Source of the DNA: Diploptera punctata
Taxonomy: Eukaryota; Arthropoda; Insecta; Blattodea; Blaberidae
Assembly (NCBI GenBank): GCA_030220185.1
Contig: JASPKZ010010238.1
Location: 407,501 to 471,500, forward strand
Direction of reading: 5' to 3'
Length of the DNA: 64,000 nt
This document shows positions 10,899 to 21,869 of the stretch, piece after piece. The position numbers and the translations under genes were made by a program. Positions within the stretch are counted from its first letter, which is position 1. Each line of letters opens with the position of its first letter. Under the pieces are notes generated by a model. That model made no database searches. It saw only the letters and a list, made by a program, of their open reading frames with translations, and was not told the DNA's origin.

Positions 10899-11640
10899 AT
10901 TTGGGGTTCATTAAATACTAAAAATTAAACGCTTGTAATTAATTAGCGTCGTATTACTAGAGTACTTAACTGGATTATTATAAAGTTAGTGCTGACCTTA
11001 CATGACGTCATAAAGTGTTTCTCGCTCCCTTTATTGTCGTTAATCACGAATGCTGAGGTCATCAATGTAATAATCATTTATCATCAAACCGTACATTATG
11101 TTATATAAGTTTCAGTATATGCTATAAAACGTTCGCTGTGGGGTACTAAAACAGTTTTATGATCTAGTACCTTTGCTAGGCGTTACTCACTTTGTATATC
11201 TTATAAAACACGTGGATTATGATTTTCTTTTATGATGCATTTATTAAAATGATATTTGAGGCTTACTAAAATTTTAACGTAAATAAAACACAACGTTAGA
11301 AACTCAGGGAATAAAACTTTTGATGATATCAAGGTAAATTCAGAGATAACTATTTTTTAAAGCGTTCAGGAAAATCGCGTGACTTCCATGAATTATATTG
11401 ACCTATCTGCTATTCCGTTACAATACCTATTTTGTACAATTAATAAAATATTTAATGTTTATTTCAGGCAATTCTGTAAATCCCAATGTTTACTTATTTA
11501 CCGTGAATGAGGTTTTTACATTGCAGTCGTGATATTTAGTGAAATTTTGGTTTCGAATAAAATACATACATTAAAAAAAACATATCGCACGGCTTCTTTA
11601 GCTGTTCGACTCATTTTTATTTTATATATATATATATATA
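10899..11640. other. No recognised feature
   Basis: About 740 bp of AT-rich sequence without recognisable repeats or coding motifs. A short (TA)n lies at its right end. Confidence 0.4.
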
Positions 11641-12366
11641 TTTACTTACTCACTGGCACTATTGAACCATTAGGTTCATGGCCGCACGGACATAAGCTCT
11701 CCATACATCCCTATCCTGAGCTAATGCTTTCCAATCATTCCCTGTATAATCTACTTCCCTCAAATCATAGCTAATGTTGTTCTCCCACCTCATTATTGGT
11801 CTACCAACTGGGCGTTTTCCTTCTGGCTTTCCTACAAGGAGTTTCCATGCACATCTTTCATTCCCCATACGCGCAACATGTCCTGCCCATCGCAGTCTAC
11901 GGGACTTAACTGTTCTTATTATATCTGGCTTCCTATAAAGACCATGTAGTTCATTGTTATGTAGTCTTCTCCATTCACCTGTCTGTTCATCTCTCTTTGG
12001 TCCAAAAATTCTCCTAAGAACTTTATTCTCAAATACTCGTAATCTCCTTTCCTCCCTTAAAGTAAGAGTCCATGTTTCGCACCCATATAATATAACTGGT
12101 AGAATAATAGTTTTATATATTTTCAGCTTAACGTTTTTTGAAAGGAGTTGGGACATCAAAAGTCTCTGCAATGCATAATAGCATGCATTTCCAGAATTGA
12201 GCCTATGTTTAATTTCTTTGTGCATCTCATTCCTATTTGTGATTATTGTTCCTAGGTATTTGAATTCTGCCAATTCCTCAAAATTTCCCTCATTTGTCAT
12301 TAGCTGTCCATTTCCATTATATTATGTATTTCTACGTGTGACCATATATTTAGTTTTACTGATATA
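11641..12366 (-). mobile_element. LINE-A copy, 5'-truncated
   Basis: A minus-strand frame of 213 codons (11659-12300) is uninterrupted and carries the LINE-A tail: EFKYLGTIITNRNEMHKE, then LPVILYGCETWTLTLREE, WAGHVARMGNER and GRPIMRWENN. The (GTAA)n tail abuts a (TA)n tract at 11624-11640. The 5' truncation point is close to 12366, next to a SINE-4. No clear TSD, because of the TA tract. It is one of the least decayed tails. Confidence 0.88.
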
Positions 12367-12575
12367 TGACATGAAAAGAAAAATAAATATCTGAGTAGGG
12401 ATTTGAACCTAAGTCTCTAAACTATGTACGTTTAGCGCTCTAACCATCTGAGCCACTAAGGAATCCCAACACAAACATTTATTTTTCTTATATATGTAGT
12501 ATTCTCAATTTTCACGAGACGTAGCTGGATATCGTTCCAACTGCCATCTACTGGCAATTATAACAATTAAGCTTA
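12367..12575 (-). mobile_element. SINE-4, tRNA-like module plus short body
   Basis: On the minus strand 12390-12466 is tRNA-like, with A box TGGCTCAGATGG and B box GGTTCAAATCC. It is bordered by AGAAAAATAAAT on one side and ATTTATTTTTCTT on the other. The body contains CTGCCATCTACTGGCAA, matching the CTGCCATCTAGTAG part of the inverted pair at 36120-36600. Confidence 0.72.
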
Positions 12576-12661
12576 TTTAGAGAGAACATTTAGCAAAAGC
12601 AGTATAATATAAACATACATACACATGTACATTGGTAAAACATGAAAATCTGCTACAGGAC

Positions 12662-12756
12662 ATTCCTCTCCTCTCCTCTCTCTCTCTCTCCTCTTCTCTC
12701 TCTTTCTTCTCTCTCTCTCTCTCTCTCTCCCTTCTTTCTCTCTCTCTCTTTCTCTA
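12662..12756. repeat. (CT)n-rich tract
   Basis: About 95 bp of nearly pure CT/CTT. The reverse strand gives a spurious RERERE frame. Confidence 0.9.
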
Positions 12757-12825
12757 AACGATCGCTGGCTTGATGCGCATAAAAGAATGCTCTTCAATGA
12801 AGGAAGGGAAACGTATTGTAGCTCT

Positions 12826-13637
12826 TACTTACTAACTCACTCACTGGCACTATCGAACCCGTAGGTTCATGGCCGCGCGGACATAAGCTCTCCATACATC
12901 CCTATCCTGAACTAATGCTTTCCAATCATTCCCTGTGTAATCTACTTCCCTCAAATCATAGTTAATGTTAATCTCCCACCTCATTCTTGGTCCACCAACT
13001 GGGCGTTTTCTCTCTGGCTCTCCTACAAGAAGCTTCCATTCAAGTCTTTCATTCCCCATACGTGCAACATGTCCTGCCCATCGCAGTCTACGAGACTTAA
13101 CTGTTCTTATTATATCTGACTTCCTATAAAGACCATGTAGTTCACTGTTAAGTAGTCTTCTCCATTCACCTGTTTGTTCATCTCTCTTTGGTCCAAAAAT
13201 TTTCCTAAGTAGTTTATTATCAAATATTTCTAATCTCCTTTCTCATCCCTTAAAGTAAGAGTCCATGTTTCGCACCCATATAATATAACTGGTAGAATAA
13301 CTGTTTTATATATTTTCAGTTTAATGTTTTTTGAAAGGAGTTGGGACATCAAGAGTCTCTGCAATGCATAATAGCACGCATTTCCAGAATTGAGCCTATG
13401 CTTAATTTCTTTGTGCATCTCATTCCTATTTGTGATTATTGTTCTTATGTATTTGAATTCAGCCACTTCCTCAAAATTTCCCTCATTTGTCATTAGCTGT
13501 CCATTTTCCATAATGTATTTCTACGAGTGACCATATATTCAGTTTTATTGACATTTACTTCCAGTCCTAATTTCTTAGTGTTACTCAATAGTGTGTTCGT
13601 GTTGTCCTTTAGTATCTCCTCGCTATCGACCAATAGT
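12826..13637 (-). mobile_element. LINE-A copy, 5'-truncated, with TSD
   Basis: From (GTAA)n-like TTACTTACTAACTCACTCAC to the codons for the aspartate-serine-glutamate block after YADD, where it is cut. Several indels split the frame (12850-13059, 13230-13511 and the end of 13493-13870). The 14-bp duplication CGTATTGTAGCTCT flanks it at 12812-12825 and, with one mismatch, at 13638-13651. Confidence 0.88.
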
Positions 13638-13651
13638 CGTATTTTAGCTCT

Positions 13652-14430
13652 ACTGCGTAATTGGTTTACTCGTGTGAATCGCGCGTTAAAGCTTAAAATA
13701 TTCGAGGCCAAGAGTCTGCCCATTAATTTATTTTTACTAAGTGTACATTTTATTATTGTACCTGACTGTGCACAGAAGATTGAGGATGTATGGCAAGTTA
13801 TAGTTTCCGCTGACCGGAAACAAATTATATTCTGAAATTTCCAATACAACGGATGTCGTGCGTCGATCAAGAGCTCAAAAAGAAGTTACGAACACGATTT
13901 GGTAACGCGATTCCAAGTCACAGACACTTGAGGTTTCTCCCACGACTGTTGTACGTATAGTTTTGATAGGAAAGCGTGGGGAATGCGCCACATGGAGACA
14001 TTGCATTAAAATAATCATTGTTTCTCGTCAGTCCAGCTGTCGTATCGATTGTGTGTCAGCTCCGTCTAGAAAACTCGTGTATTATTACATCAGCAAATTT
14101 ACAGTTTTCTACCTCCATACATTGACATGACACTTAAATTTGATTTCTTCTTCTGTTAATGTTTTGTTTTCTTCCTTCCTGTTTTCCATTTCATGAGAAG
14201 AACACTTTAATAGCAAGAATGACATGCAGATTTCTGATTTATTTGTGGGACTGAAGCGTCTCTTTAACCAGATCAAAATATAAGATTAGGTTTTATTTTT
14301 GCTTTTGATTGACTGACGTTTAGGAGTTTATATTCAATATATTATTACATAAGTACCTACATTAGGAGTGACGTTTAAATTAAACATATGGATGTAGAGA
14401 TATATAGAAAGAGAGAGTTGATTTTATAGT
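13652..14430. other. No recognised feature
   Basis: About 780 bp of apparently unique AT-rich sequence. Short frames only, no motif, no repeat match noticed. Confidence 0.4.
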
Positions 14431-14434
14431 TCAT

Positions 14435-14765
14435 CATCATCAATGGCAGGCATGGATTAAGCCAATTGGCCTGTTCCGCTTCAGGAAAGAAATTGATCCC
14501 TCCATCTCTTCTTAGGTCTTCCTGGGTCTCTTCGCCCTGTGGGTCTGTAGTTCAATAGCTGCAGAGGTAGTCTATTGTTTGGCATCCTCAGAAGGTGTTC
14601 ATGCCAATTATTTTGATATTTTTGAATGATTTCAGTTATTGCTGGTGTGTTGAGAGCTTTGCGGATATCTTCATTACGCATGTGATCATAAAGCGTATAA
14701 CCCGCTAAAGGTCTTAATAACTTCATTTCTGCAGCTACTATCCTATTTAATTTACCTGTATTTAA
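14435..14765 (-). pseudogene. LINE C-terminal fragment
   Basis: The minus frame carries VAAEMKLLRPLAGYTLYDH, then IRKALNTPAITEIIQKYQNN, WHEHLLRMPNNRLPLQLL and GRRDPGRPKKRWRDQF, followed by a stop and a short 3' end. This is the AEMK..R..GYT / GRP..RW tail of the same broad LINE group as LINE-D, G and I but a separate family. No RT motifs. Confidence 0.75.
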
Positions 14766-14839
14766 AATAAAACAGATACCTGAGATCTCAGTTCTTCCTC
14801 AACTTAGCATGTAAGGTGTGGAGTACTTTCGGAGCCTAT

Positions 14840-15560
14840 GCTCTATCATCAGCTTCTAAATTAGTAATAGTTGTTCGTGAGAATCTTGTATAGAGGGTTG
14901 ACGCATTGGGTGTGTTTTCATTAAGCAGTGAGTGTTTCTGGTTTCTTTTAATATCTCGATCCACAAAAGCCATGTTTGATATCAGAGCAATATCCAGACT
15001 GTCACTAAAAACGGCCATGGCCTTGTTGAACGCAAAAATAATTCCCATTGCAACCTATGGAATAGACCTCATTTGGGAGAAGTTGAGTCTAAGAGATCTA
15101 ATAACTTTGGAAGCAGTCAAATCACGATTCTTGAAAGCCGCCCTAGGTGTCTCAAAACACACAAAGTCGAGGCTAGCATATGAACTCGCCAAGCAAACCT
15201 TCTTCACAGAAGAACTGCGTATGAGGCTACCATCAACAGACAGCTCAAATAAACTACTTCAGGAAAGGGAGAAGAAGAAACAAGAGATATGGCTGGACAT
15301 TTATACAACGGAAGCAATGACAAACAGATCCTAGACCAACACCAATCAAGAACTCCGACACCTGGTGAGCTCAATAGCAGTGCATGGATACCACCACAAG
15401 ATATGCAAGACCAAGTGTTTCCACGATCCCGGGAACAACTGTGTGTGTGAACTGTGCGAGAAACCATGCGACAACCTGGAAGGATAACATTCAGAATTCA
15501 ATGAGGAAATTTGGTGTAACGGATGAAGACACAGAGGACAGAGAGTGATGGAGAACTTTA
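14840..15560 (+). pseudogene. LINE C-terminal fragment with Cys/His-rich end
   Basis: The frame 14906-15334 (142 codons) includes MALLNAKIIPIATYGIDLIW, LEAVKSRFLKAALGVSKHTK and SRLAYELAKQTFFTEEL, a LINE tail in which a scaffold like YG.DLIW replaces the LYG.E.W seen in the others. After one frameshift near 15334 the sequence continues as HLVSSIAVHGYHHKICKTKC and FHDPGNNCVCELCEKPCDN, a Cys/His cluster that may be a zinc knuckle. It then degrades by stops. Confidence 0.65.
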
Positions 15561-15689
15561 ATTAAGGGGAATTTGTGAATGTTTGTTACAAACTGATAAT
15601 CTATAAGTCCATAGTTATTTATGTATTTTTAAAACTCATGTTAATTTCTAAGATTGCTTGGAGAAAACCCTTTATGACGAGAAATATTA

Positions 15690-16440
15690 ACATAAGTAAT
15701 GCCACGAGTGATTTCCAAATTATCGATAAATTCACGACTCACGATGTGAGGAGTGAATTTAACTAGAGAATTTCGATATGAAGAGTGGCACTTTTTAGGA
15801 CTATTTAACGAATAAAATTAAGATCTATATTCACAAATAATTATTTAACTATAGTTACTTTGAAATATTTATATATTTAATGCAAACGGCGATGTTTTAA
15901 AACAAATGAGAAACGATTGGTATGCTTCATTTGCTTCTTTTGTTCATCACTGCAACCAGATCATATTATTTATTGCCAAAGGATCGCAAGATTGTAAGAA
16001 TGCAGCCTAGTGGAAAAATTTATACCCAACATTATAAGTATTAATTAATTTCTGATGTCCTATGTTGTAAATATGTCAATTATATTACTCTGCAACGTAA
16101 ATCATTCGTTTAAGAAAGTGCAAACGGTGGGTTTTTTTGTTTTATAACCAATTACTACAAATTAATGTTTTCATATTATCTCCCGCATGCGCTATCTGCT
16201 GACATTCATGCACTATATATACAATCTGGTGGCCGTATTTCTTAGAGAGTCAGTCACTGCAAAATAATGCTATGACCTATTCGAAATCTTAAAAAGCTGG
16301 AGCCTTCTTTAATATGATAAGCTTCAGTTGATAAATTCGAGGCGAAACACGACTGTGATTGGTTGTAAATCTAAAATCATTGAAATGTGATTGGTCATTG
16401 ACTTACATTTGGGCCATGAGTTAAATAGTCAAAATAAATA
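15690..16440. repeat. Repeat C, about 750 bp, full-length type
   Basis: Shares many blocks with 39765-40385 and, over the first 200 bp, with 52867-53079. It starts with GCCACGAGTGATTTCCAAAT, which is partly inverted-repeated by the GAGAATTTCGATATGAAGAG block about 60 bp on, so the end can fold back. The other end has two ATTGG (CCAAT-type) elements about 50 bp apart near 16355 and 16390. No ORF. Class unknown; a MITE-like element is possible. Confidence 0.7.
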
Positions 16441-16640
16441 AATTAAAAAATAAAACAACGAGTGTGTAGATGAGAACGAGACGAATAATGAAATGTTTAT
16501 CTTGTTTCAGGACTCAGCAGCTGAAGTGAGCATGCATCTTGTCATATTCGGTGCGAATAGTTGGATCCATTGCCTGTTACATTGTGAGTAATACTAAATG
16601 TAGAATTTTAGTTTTATCGGTAACGTTTTTATATAAATAC

Positions 16641-17127
16641 TAGAAGTCCCGGCCACGCGTTGCTGTGGCTAAGGTATACGTTACAAATTTAAATTAAGTT
16701 GCTGTCTTATCAGCCAGATTACTTAAAACTAATACTTACACACGAAATTAATAATATTGAAAATAAAATAAACACTTGAAAACATTGGAATTATGAAATA
16801 ATCAATATTTGTAATTCAATTGAAATTCGCGGTTGCAACAAAAAGCACAGCCATCTGGATCTCTCTTTGTTAAATAATAAACCAATTACCTTACCAAATC
16901 ACCTTCCACCGCCATCTGTTAGAATCGTATGGAACTCTGTTAAATAATAAACAAATAATTTGCAATAAAAATAATGCGACTATAAATTTAGTTATAAACT
17001 ACCCTAAGTCTCAAGTTGGATCAAACTGCACACAGTGTGCAAATTTTTATTAAAATCGGTTCAGTAGTTTAGGATTCCATCGCGGACAAACAACGTGACA
17101 CGTAATTTTTATATATTAAGATATAAC
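16641..17127. repeat. Dispersed insect-type repeat
   Basis: Begins CTAGAAGTCCCGGCCACGCG and ends with AAAATCGGTTCAGTAGTTTA, GCGGACAAACAACGTGACAC and TTTTTATATATTAAGAT. Sequences of this style are widespread in insect genomes. A short piece with a similar start (ACTAGCTAATACTCCGTGTG) is at 55785. I do not know the autonomous partner. Confidence 0.5.
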
Positions 17128-17595
17128 ATTATGAATATTAAGATTTCTGAATCGTTTGATACCACACTTAAATATTGTTCTCCGCTATTTGAAGAGTTAA
17201 TTTGCACAAAATGTATATTTAACAATATAATATTTTAAAGTAGCTACGTTCTTTACTCTTAGAATACTTCCATACCACCATTTATCTCTTATGTAGAAAG
17301 TATGCTATATAATGTTTGTCAAACTTTACACTGCATTTCCCACTATCGAATTACAGTTATTTTGTACTTAAGCTAAATGGTTGTAACTATTCATCCTAAG
17401 TGGTTAGTTGATGAATAGGTTAAGATTTTGCGAATCGAAATCTGGTTATATCTCCCAATAGCTCCGTATTAACGGTTAAGCACTAATATTGTATCCCTGT
17501 ATATGTGACATCCATATAGTTGGTGGTAGCGAAGCTACTGATAGGGTCTCTCAAGCCGGACAGGTCAAAGAAGAGAGGTCAGACGAAGAAGCACT
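17128..17595. other. No recognised feature
   Basis: About 470 bp of AT-rich sequence, nothing recognised. Confidence 0.4.
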
Positions 17596-17599
17596 CAAA

Positions 17600-18058
17600 A
17601 AAAGAATGTTCAATGACTGAAGAGCTTGCTCTCAACGGCGAAGAGGTCACAAGAGACTGCCTCAAAGTGGCCGCTCAGGAGTTGCGTGATATGGTGACTT
17701 GGTTGGATCCAAGTTTTCTTTAGCCTTTCCTTGATGTTAGGCAGAAATTCGTATGTTATGCATCCCTGTTCTGCTGCTTCCCATCGTTCTTGCCATTCCT
17801 CGGAAATACATTCCTGGATAATCCGTCTGATGGTGTCTCGTTCATCTGGTGTCTGATATAAGTCTGGCGTGATCACAGTGTCGCCGACTAGTATGGTCTG
17901 GTCTCTTCTGAATTTAAAGTTTTGTATTCTTTGAGCGATATACAGATCAATAGGTAGGACTCCTGCTATCACTGGCAGGCAAACCCCAGACACCGTATTG
18001 TACGCTTTTGTAACTCTTATGAGGACTTGGCGTTGGGCATAAAGTAGCTTCTTCTTTT
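17600..18058 (-). pseudogene. R1-like LINE C-terminal fragment
   Basis: The minus strand from 18058 reads LLYAQRQVLIRVTKAYNTVS, then VCLPVIAGVLPIDLYIAQRI, and ends with a WIQPSHHITQLLSGHF block. R1/I-type LINEs have the order QR..L.RV..AY.TVS, followed by V..GVLPI.L and finally W.P....TQLL.GHG upstream of a Cys motif. The expected GHG and Cys motif are lost after HF. The open frame is about 150 codons (ATG-initiated part 17610-17993). Confidence 0.72.
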
Positions 18059-18184
18059 GAAGTGTGGTTAACTTGTGGGCCCGGTGTTTCAGGGTGCCCT
18101 TTCGAGGGTTCGTTGATAAACATAAGGTAGTACTGAAAGGTTATGGATATATATTCAATATATACATTTATTTGGAATGTTTGA

Positions 18185-18326
18185 CTCTCACCAAAAGTTT
18201 AACAAAAAGATTGGAAGCAGCCGAGATGAAATTCCTTCGATATGTAACAGGATGTACCCTTTTGCACAAACGGAGGAGTGAAGATATTCGTGAGGAGTTA
18301 CAAATAACTAGTGTGATAACAAAAAT
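18185..18326 (+). pseudogene. LINE-G, 5' piece (split by LINE-A)
   Basis: The frame gives RLEAAEMKFLRYVTGCTLLH, then EDIREELQITSVITKI, running up to the LINE-A insertion at 18327. It resumes in the same phase at 21585. The last 12 bp, GATAACAAAAAT (18315-18326), are the target site that was duplicated. Confidence 0.85.
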
Positions 18327-18327
18327 C

Positions 18328-18663
18328 CCTCCATGGTATCTTTACCTTGTCGTGGTGGAGTGGCTTGTGTGCTTAAATGATCCTGAGAGCTATGCCGGCG
18401 GTAGCATTGCTGCCGATAGGGTTACCCATGCCGGACTGGTCGAAGGTGATAAGCCAGACGAAATAAGTACCTTGGTCGAAAGAGTGACGATCTTTCACCG
18501 TAAAAATACAACCGTCAAGAAATGCGGACATGGGTTCTACTGGGGTAAAATTTTCCGGAGGTCAAATAGTCCCCCATTCGGTTCTCCGGGCGGGGACTAC
18601 TTCAGGGAACCCATGCCAAAGGCTCAAACACAGGGACATGTTCCTAGGAACATGGAATGTTAG
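18328..18663 (+). other. Leader of LINE-A with an overlapping open frame
   Basis: An open frame of about 103 codons (from about 18355 to the stop at 18663) includes CLNDPESYAGGSIAADRVTH, LVERVTIFHRKNTTVKKCGH and GGDYFREPMPKAQTQG. It overlaps the start of the endonuclease frame. The same frame is open in the deleted copy at 24742 and over its retained part at 30470-30700. There is no in-frame ATG before the EPMPK methionine, so it may be chance, or a small ORF1 with unusual initiation. RTE elements are known to have a very short upstream ORF. Confidence 0.45.
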
Positions 18664-21567
18664 GACTTTATACAATAGCGGGGCACTAGAGATATTAATG
18701 CGGGATTGGATAAATCGCCCTTGGATATAGTCGCTTTACAGGAAGTTAGGTGGCCAGGAGAAGGTAGTCAGGAATCAGGAAGCTTTGCATTATACTATGG
18801 GGGTGCAGAAAGACCTGCATTTGGAACGGGTTTTTTAGTCAGAAGGAGGATCCTATCCGCTATCCGAGATATTAAGTTTGTTAGTGATAGGATATCATAC
18901 ATAATTCTAAAGGGTAAACGACATGATTTTATAATTGTAAATGTACATGCCCCCACAGAAGATAAAGATGACAAGATCAAGGATGAGTTCTATGACGAAT
19001 TAGAATGCTTATTTGATAGCCTTTCACGATATCATATATGAAAATTGTCTTAGGAGATTTTAATGCAAAAGTGGGGCGGGAAGATATATTCAAACCAACA
19101 ATAGGCAAATTCAGTCTTCATGAAGATAGTAACGACAACGGGGTTAGATTAGTCACATTTGCCACATCAAAGAATCTCATTGTTAAGAGCACAACATTTC
19201 AGCATAAGGATATTCATAAATACACTTGGACGTCCCCAGATGGAGAAACTCGGAACCAGATAGATCATGTATTAGTGGATAAACGCTGGCACAGTAGCAT
19301 CATCGATGTTAAATCAGTTAGAGGGACAGACTGCAATTCGGATCATCATCTGGTCAGAGTGAAAATCAGACAACGGCTATCGCTTATGAGAGGAACAAAC
19401 GCTAAAGATGATTCTGTAAAATATGAATTAAAAACTTGAAAAATGATGAAATGCGGCAAGAATACCAAATCAAAATTGCTAATAGATTTGAAGTACTGGA
19501 ATCTTCAGATGACAATGTGGCAAACGAAGAAGAAACTGATATAAATAAAGAATGGGAGGCTATAAGAGATACTATTAAATTGTCAGCATCAGAAAGCATT
19601 GGTTGTTTAAAAAAGAGGCAAAACAAGAAATGGTTTGATGAGGAATGTGCCGACATCGTAAAGAAAAGAAAGCTAGCAAAAATGAAATGGTTACACCAGC
19701 CAAATGAGGTAAATTTAGAGCAATTGGGTAGTGTTAGACGGGAAACCACCAAGTTACTAAAGAGTAAGAAGAGGGAATATTTGAGAGAGAAGATTAATGA
19801 TCTTGAAATGAATGCAAAAAATAGGAACATTAGAGAATTATATCAGGGAATTAGTATAGAGAAGAAAGGGTTTCAGGCTAGAACAAACATAATTCGGAAT
19901 GAAAATGGGGATATGATTGCAGATTCCAAGAGTATATTAAATAGATGGAAAAGTTATTTTAATCAGCTATTAAATGTACATACAGAACAGGACATTGAGG
20001 AGGATAAGTTACAGACAGCAGAAATGCTAGTCGCAGAGCCAAGTGCATTAGAGGTTGAAATGGCAATTGAAAAATTGAAGATGTATAAAGCATCAGGTTC
20101 AGATGAGATCCCAGCAGAACTGATAAAATCAGGGGGAGAAAAATTGATGGACAAGATACGCTGGTTGCTTACTATGATTTGGGAAAAAGAAGCTCTTCCA
20201 GATGAATGGAAGGAATCAATTATCGTACCAATTTATAAGAAAGGAGATAAAACTGATTGCAACAACTATAGGGGCATCTCATTACTTTCAACTTCGTACA
20301 AAATTCTAACAAATATATTAGTAAGCAGACTTACTCCCTATATTGATGACATTCTAGGAGATCATCAATGTGCATTTAGAAGAAACAGGTCTACAACAGA
20401 TCAGATTTTTAGTATAAGACAGATTTTAGAAAAGAAATGGGAATATAATGGTACTGTACATCAACTATATGTAGACTTCAAAAAAGCATATGATTCAATT
20501 AAGAGGGAGAAGTTATATAGTATCCTGCTGGAGTTCGGAATTCCTAAAAAGTTAGTTAGACTTATACGAATGTGTCTAAATGGCTCAACGAGTAGGGTGC
20601 GTGTAGGCAAACAGTTTTCAGACACTTTGAAATCCAGAATGGGTTGAAGCAAGGAGATGCACTATCTCCTCTACTATTTAATTTTGTACTAGAGCATGCC
20701 ATTAAATCTTTAGAGAATGAGGAAGGCCTACAACTGAATGGTATTAATAAGCTGTTAGTTTATGCTGATGATGTAGTACTACTGGCCGATAGCGAGGAGA
20801 TACTAAAGGCCAACACGCACACACTATTGAGTAACACTAAGAAATTAGGACTGGAAATAAATATCAGTAAAACTAAATATATGGTCACACGTAGAAATAC
20901 ATTATATAATGGAAATGGACAGCTAATGACAAATGAGGGAAATTTTGAGGAATTGGCTGAATTCAAATACCTAGGAACAATAATCACAAATAGGAATGAG
21001 ATGCACAAAGAAATTAAACATAGGCTCAATTCTGGAAATGCATGCTATTATGCATTGCAGAGACTTTTGATGTCCCAACTCCTTTCAAAAAATGTTAAGC
21101 TGAAAATATATAAAACTATTATTCTACCAGTTATATTATATGGGTGCGAAACATGGACTCTTACTTTAAGGGAGGAAAGGAGATTACGAGTATTTGAGAA
21201 TAAAGTTCTTAGGAAAATTTTTGGACCAAAGAGAGATGAACAGACAGGTGAATGGAGAAGACTACATAACAATGAACTACATGGTCTTTATAGGAAGCCA
21301 GATATAATAAGAACAGTTAAGTCCCGTAGACTGCGATGGGCAGGACACGTTTCGCGTATGGGGAATGAAAGACGTGCATGGAAACTTCTTGTAGGAAAGC
21401 CAGAAGGAAAACGCCCAGTTGGTAGACCAAGAATGAGGTGGGAGAACAACATTAACTATGATTTGAGGGAAGTAGATTATACAGGGAATGATTGGAAAGC
21501 ATTAGCTCAGGATAGGGATGTATGGAGAGCTTATGTCCGTGCGGCCATGAACCTACGGGTTCGATAG
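18638..21567 (+). pseudogene. Endonuclease-reverse transcriptase of LINE-A, four frameshifts
   Basis: Endonuclease motifs: GTWNVRTLYNSG from 18647, IVALQEVRW from about 18727, VLGDFNAKVG near 19047, RNQIDHVLVDKRW near 19253 and CNSDHHLVRVKI near 19333. Reverse transcriptase motifs: NNYRGISLLS near 20263, AFRRNRSTTDQIF near 20373, VDFKKAYDSI near 20470, GLKQGDALSPLLFN at 20641 and VYADDVVLLADSEE near 20758, with the catalytic YADD intact. The tail has LYGCETWTLTL, RLRWAGHVSRMG and GRPRMRWENN, and the frame stops at 21567. Single-base indels shift the frame near 18700, 19040, 19437 and 20630. All conserved motifs survive, so the copy is recent or the indels are assembly errors. The ATG at 18638 is the first before the endonuclease motif. 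Confidence 0.9.
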
Positions 21568-21584
21568 TGCCAGTGAGTAAGTAA

Positions 21585-21750
21585 GATAACAAAAATAGAA
21601 GAATGTACAAATAAATGGTTTGAACATGTTAGTAGAATGAGTGAAGAGAGGATACCTTGTAAGATGTTAAATTACAATCCACAAGGACATAGAAGTCATG
21701 GATGACCATTTAAAAGATGGAGCGAGCAACTATAATATGGAGCCGGAACA
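21585..21750 (+). pseudogene. LINE-G, 3' piece (split by LINE-A)
   Basis: Resumes at the duplicated GATAACAAAAAT and reads KIEECTNKWFEHVSRMSEER, IPCKMLNYNPQGHRSHG, one stop, then PFKRWSEQL. This is the GHV.RM / GRP.KRW tail that matches the piece ending at 18326. Short 3' end with ATGACAATAATGATGG. Confidence 0.82.
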
Positions 21751-21869
21751 GATCAGAAATTGTCTAAACTGTGACAGCAGATGACAATAATGATGGTGGA
21801 ACTGTTGTTTTTCGGTGCGAACTTGTTTACTATATTTCGGATTGGGACGTATGGATGTGAAATATTTAA
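21751..21869. other. Short unassigned stretch
   Basis: Between the end of LINE-G and the open frame that starts at 21870; no motif recognised. Confidence 0.4.

Larger units (their letters stand above)
18327..21584 (+). mobile_element. LINE-A, full element length, RTE-like, with 12-bp TSD
   Basis: 3258 bp from CCCTCCATGGTATCTTTACC to the tail GTGCCAGTGAGTAAGTAA. It is flanked by GATAACAAAAAT at 18315-18326 and 21585-21596 and lies inside LINE-G. The 5' end matches the starts of two other independently inserted copies (24742 and, on the minus strand, about 30700), so it is a real element end. Order: about 310-bp leader, AP-endonuclease, reverse transcriptase, C-terminal tail, 17-nt 3' UTR, (GTAA)n. 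A single main ORF, short 3' UTR and simple-repeat tail fit the RTE clade; clade assignment is an inference. Confidence 0.93.

Noticed and set aside
11954..12178. MLCSLLHSPVCSSLFGPK-type frames on the strand opposite LINE-A (also near 21048, 34346, 53098)
   Set aside because: They recur only as antisense shadows of the LINE-A tail and break with its indels.
12573..12797. Arg/Glu-rich protein
   Set aside because: Reverse translation of the (CT)n tract.
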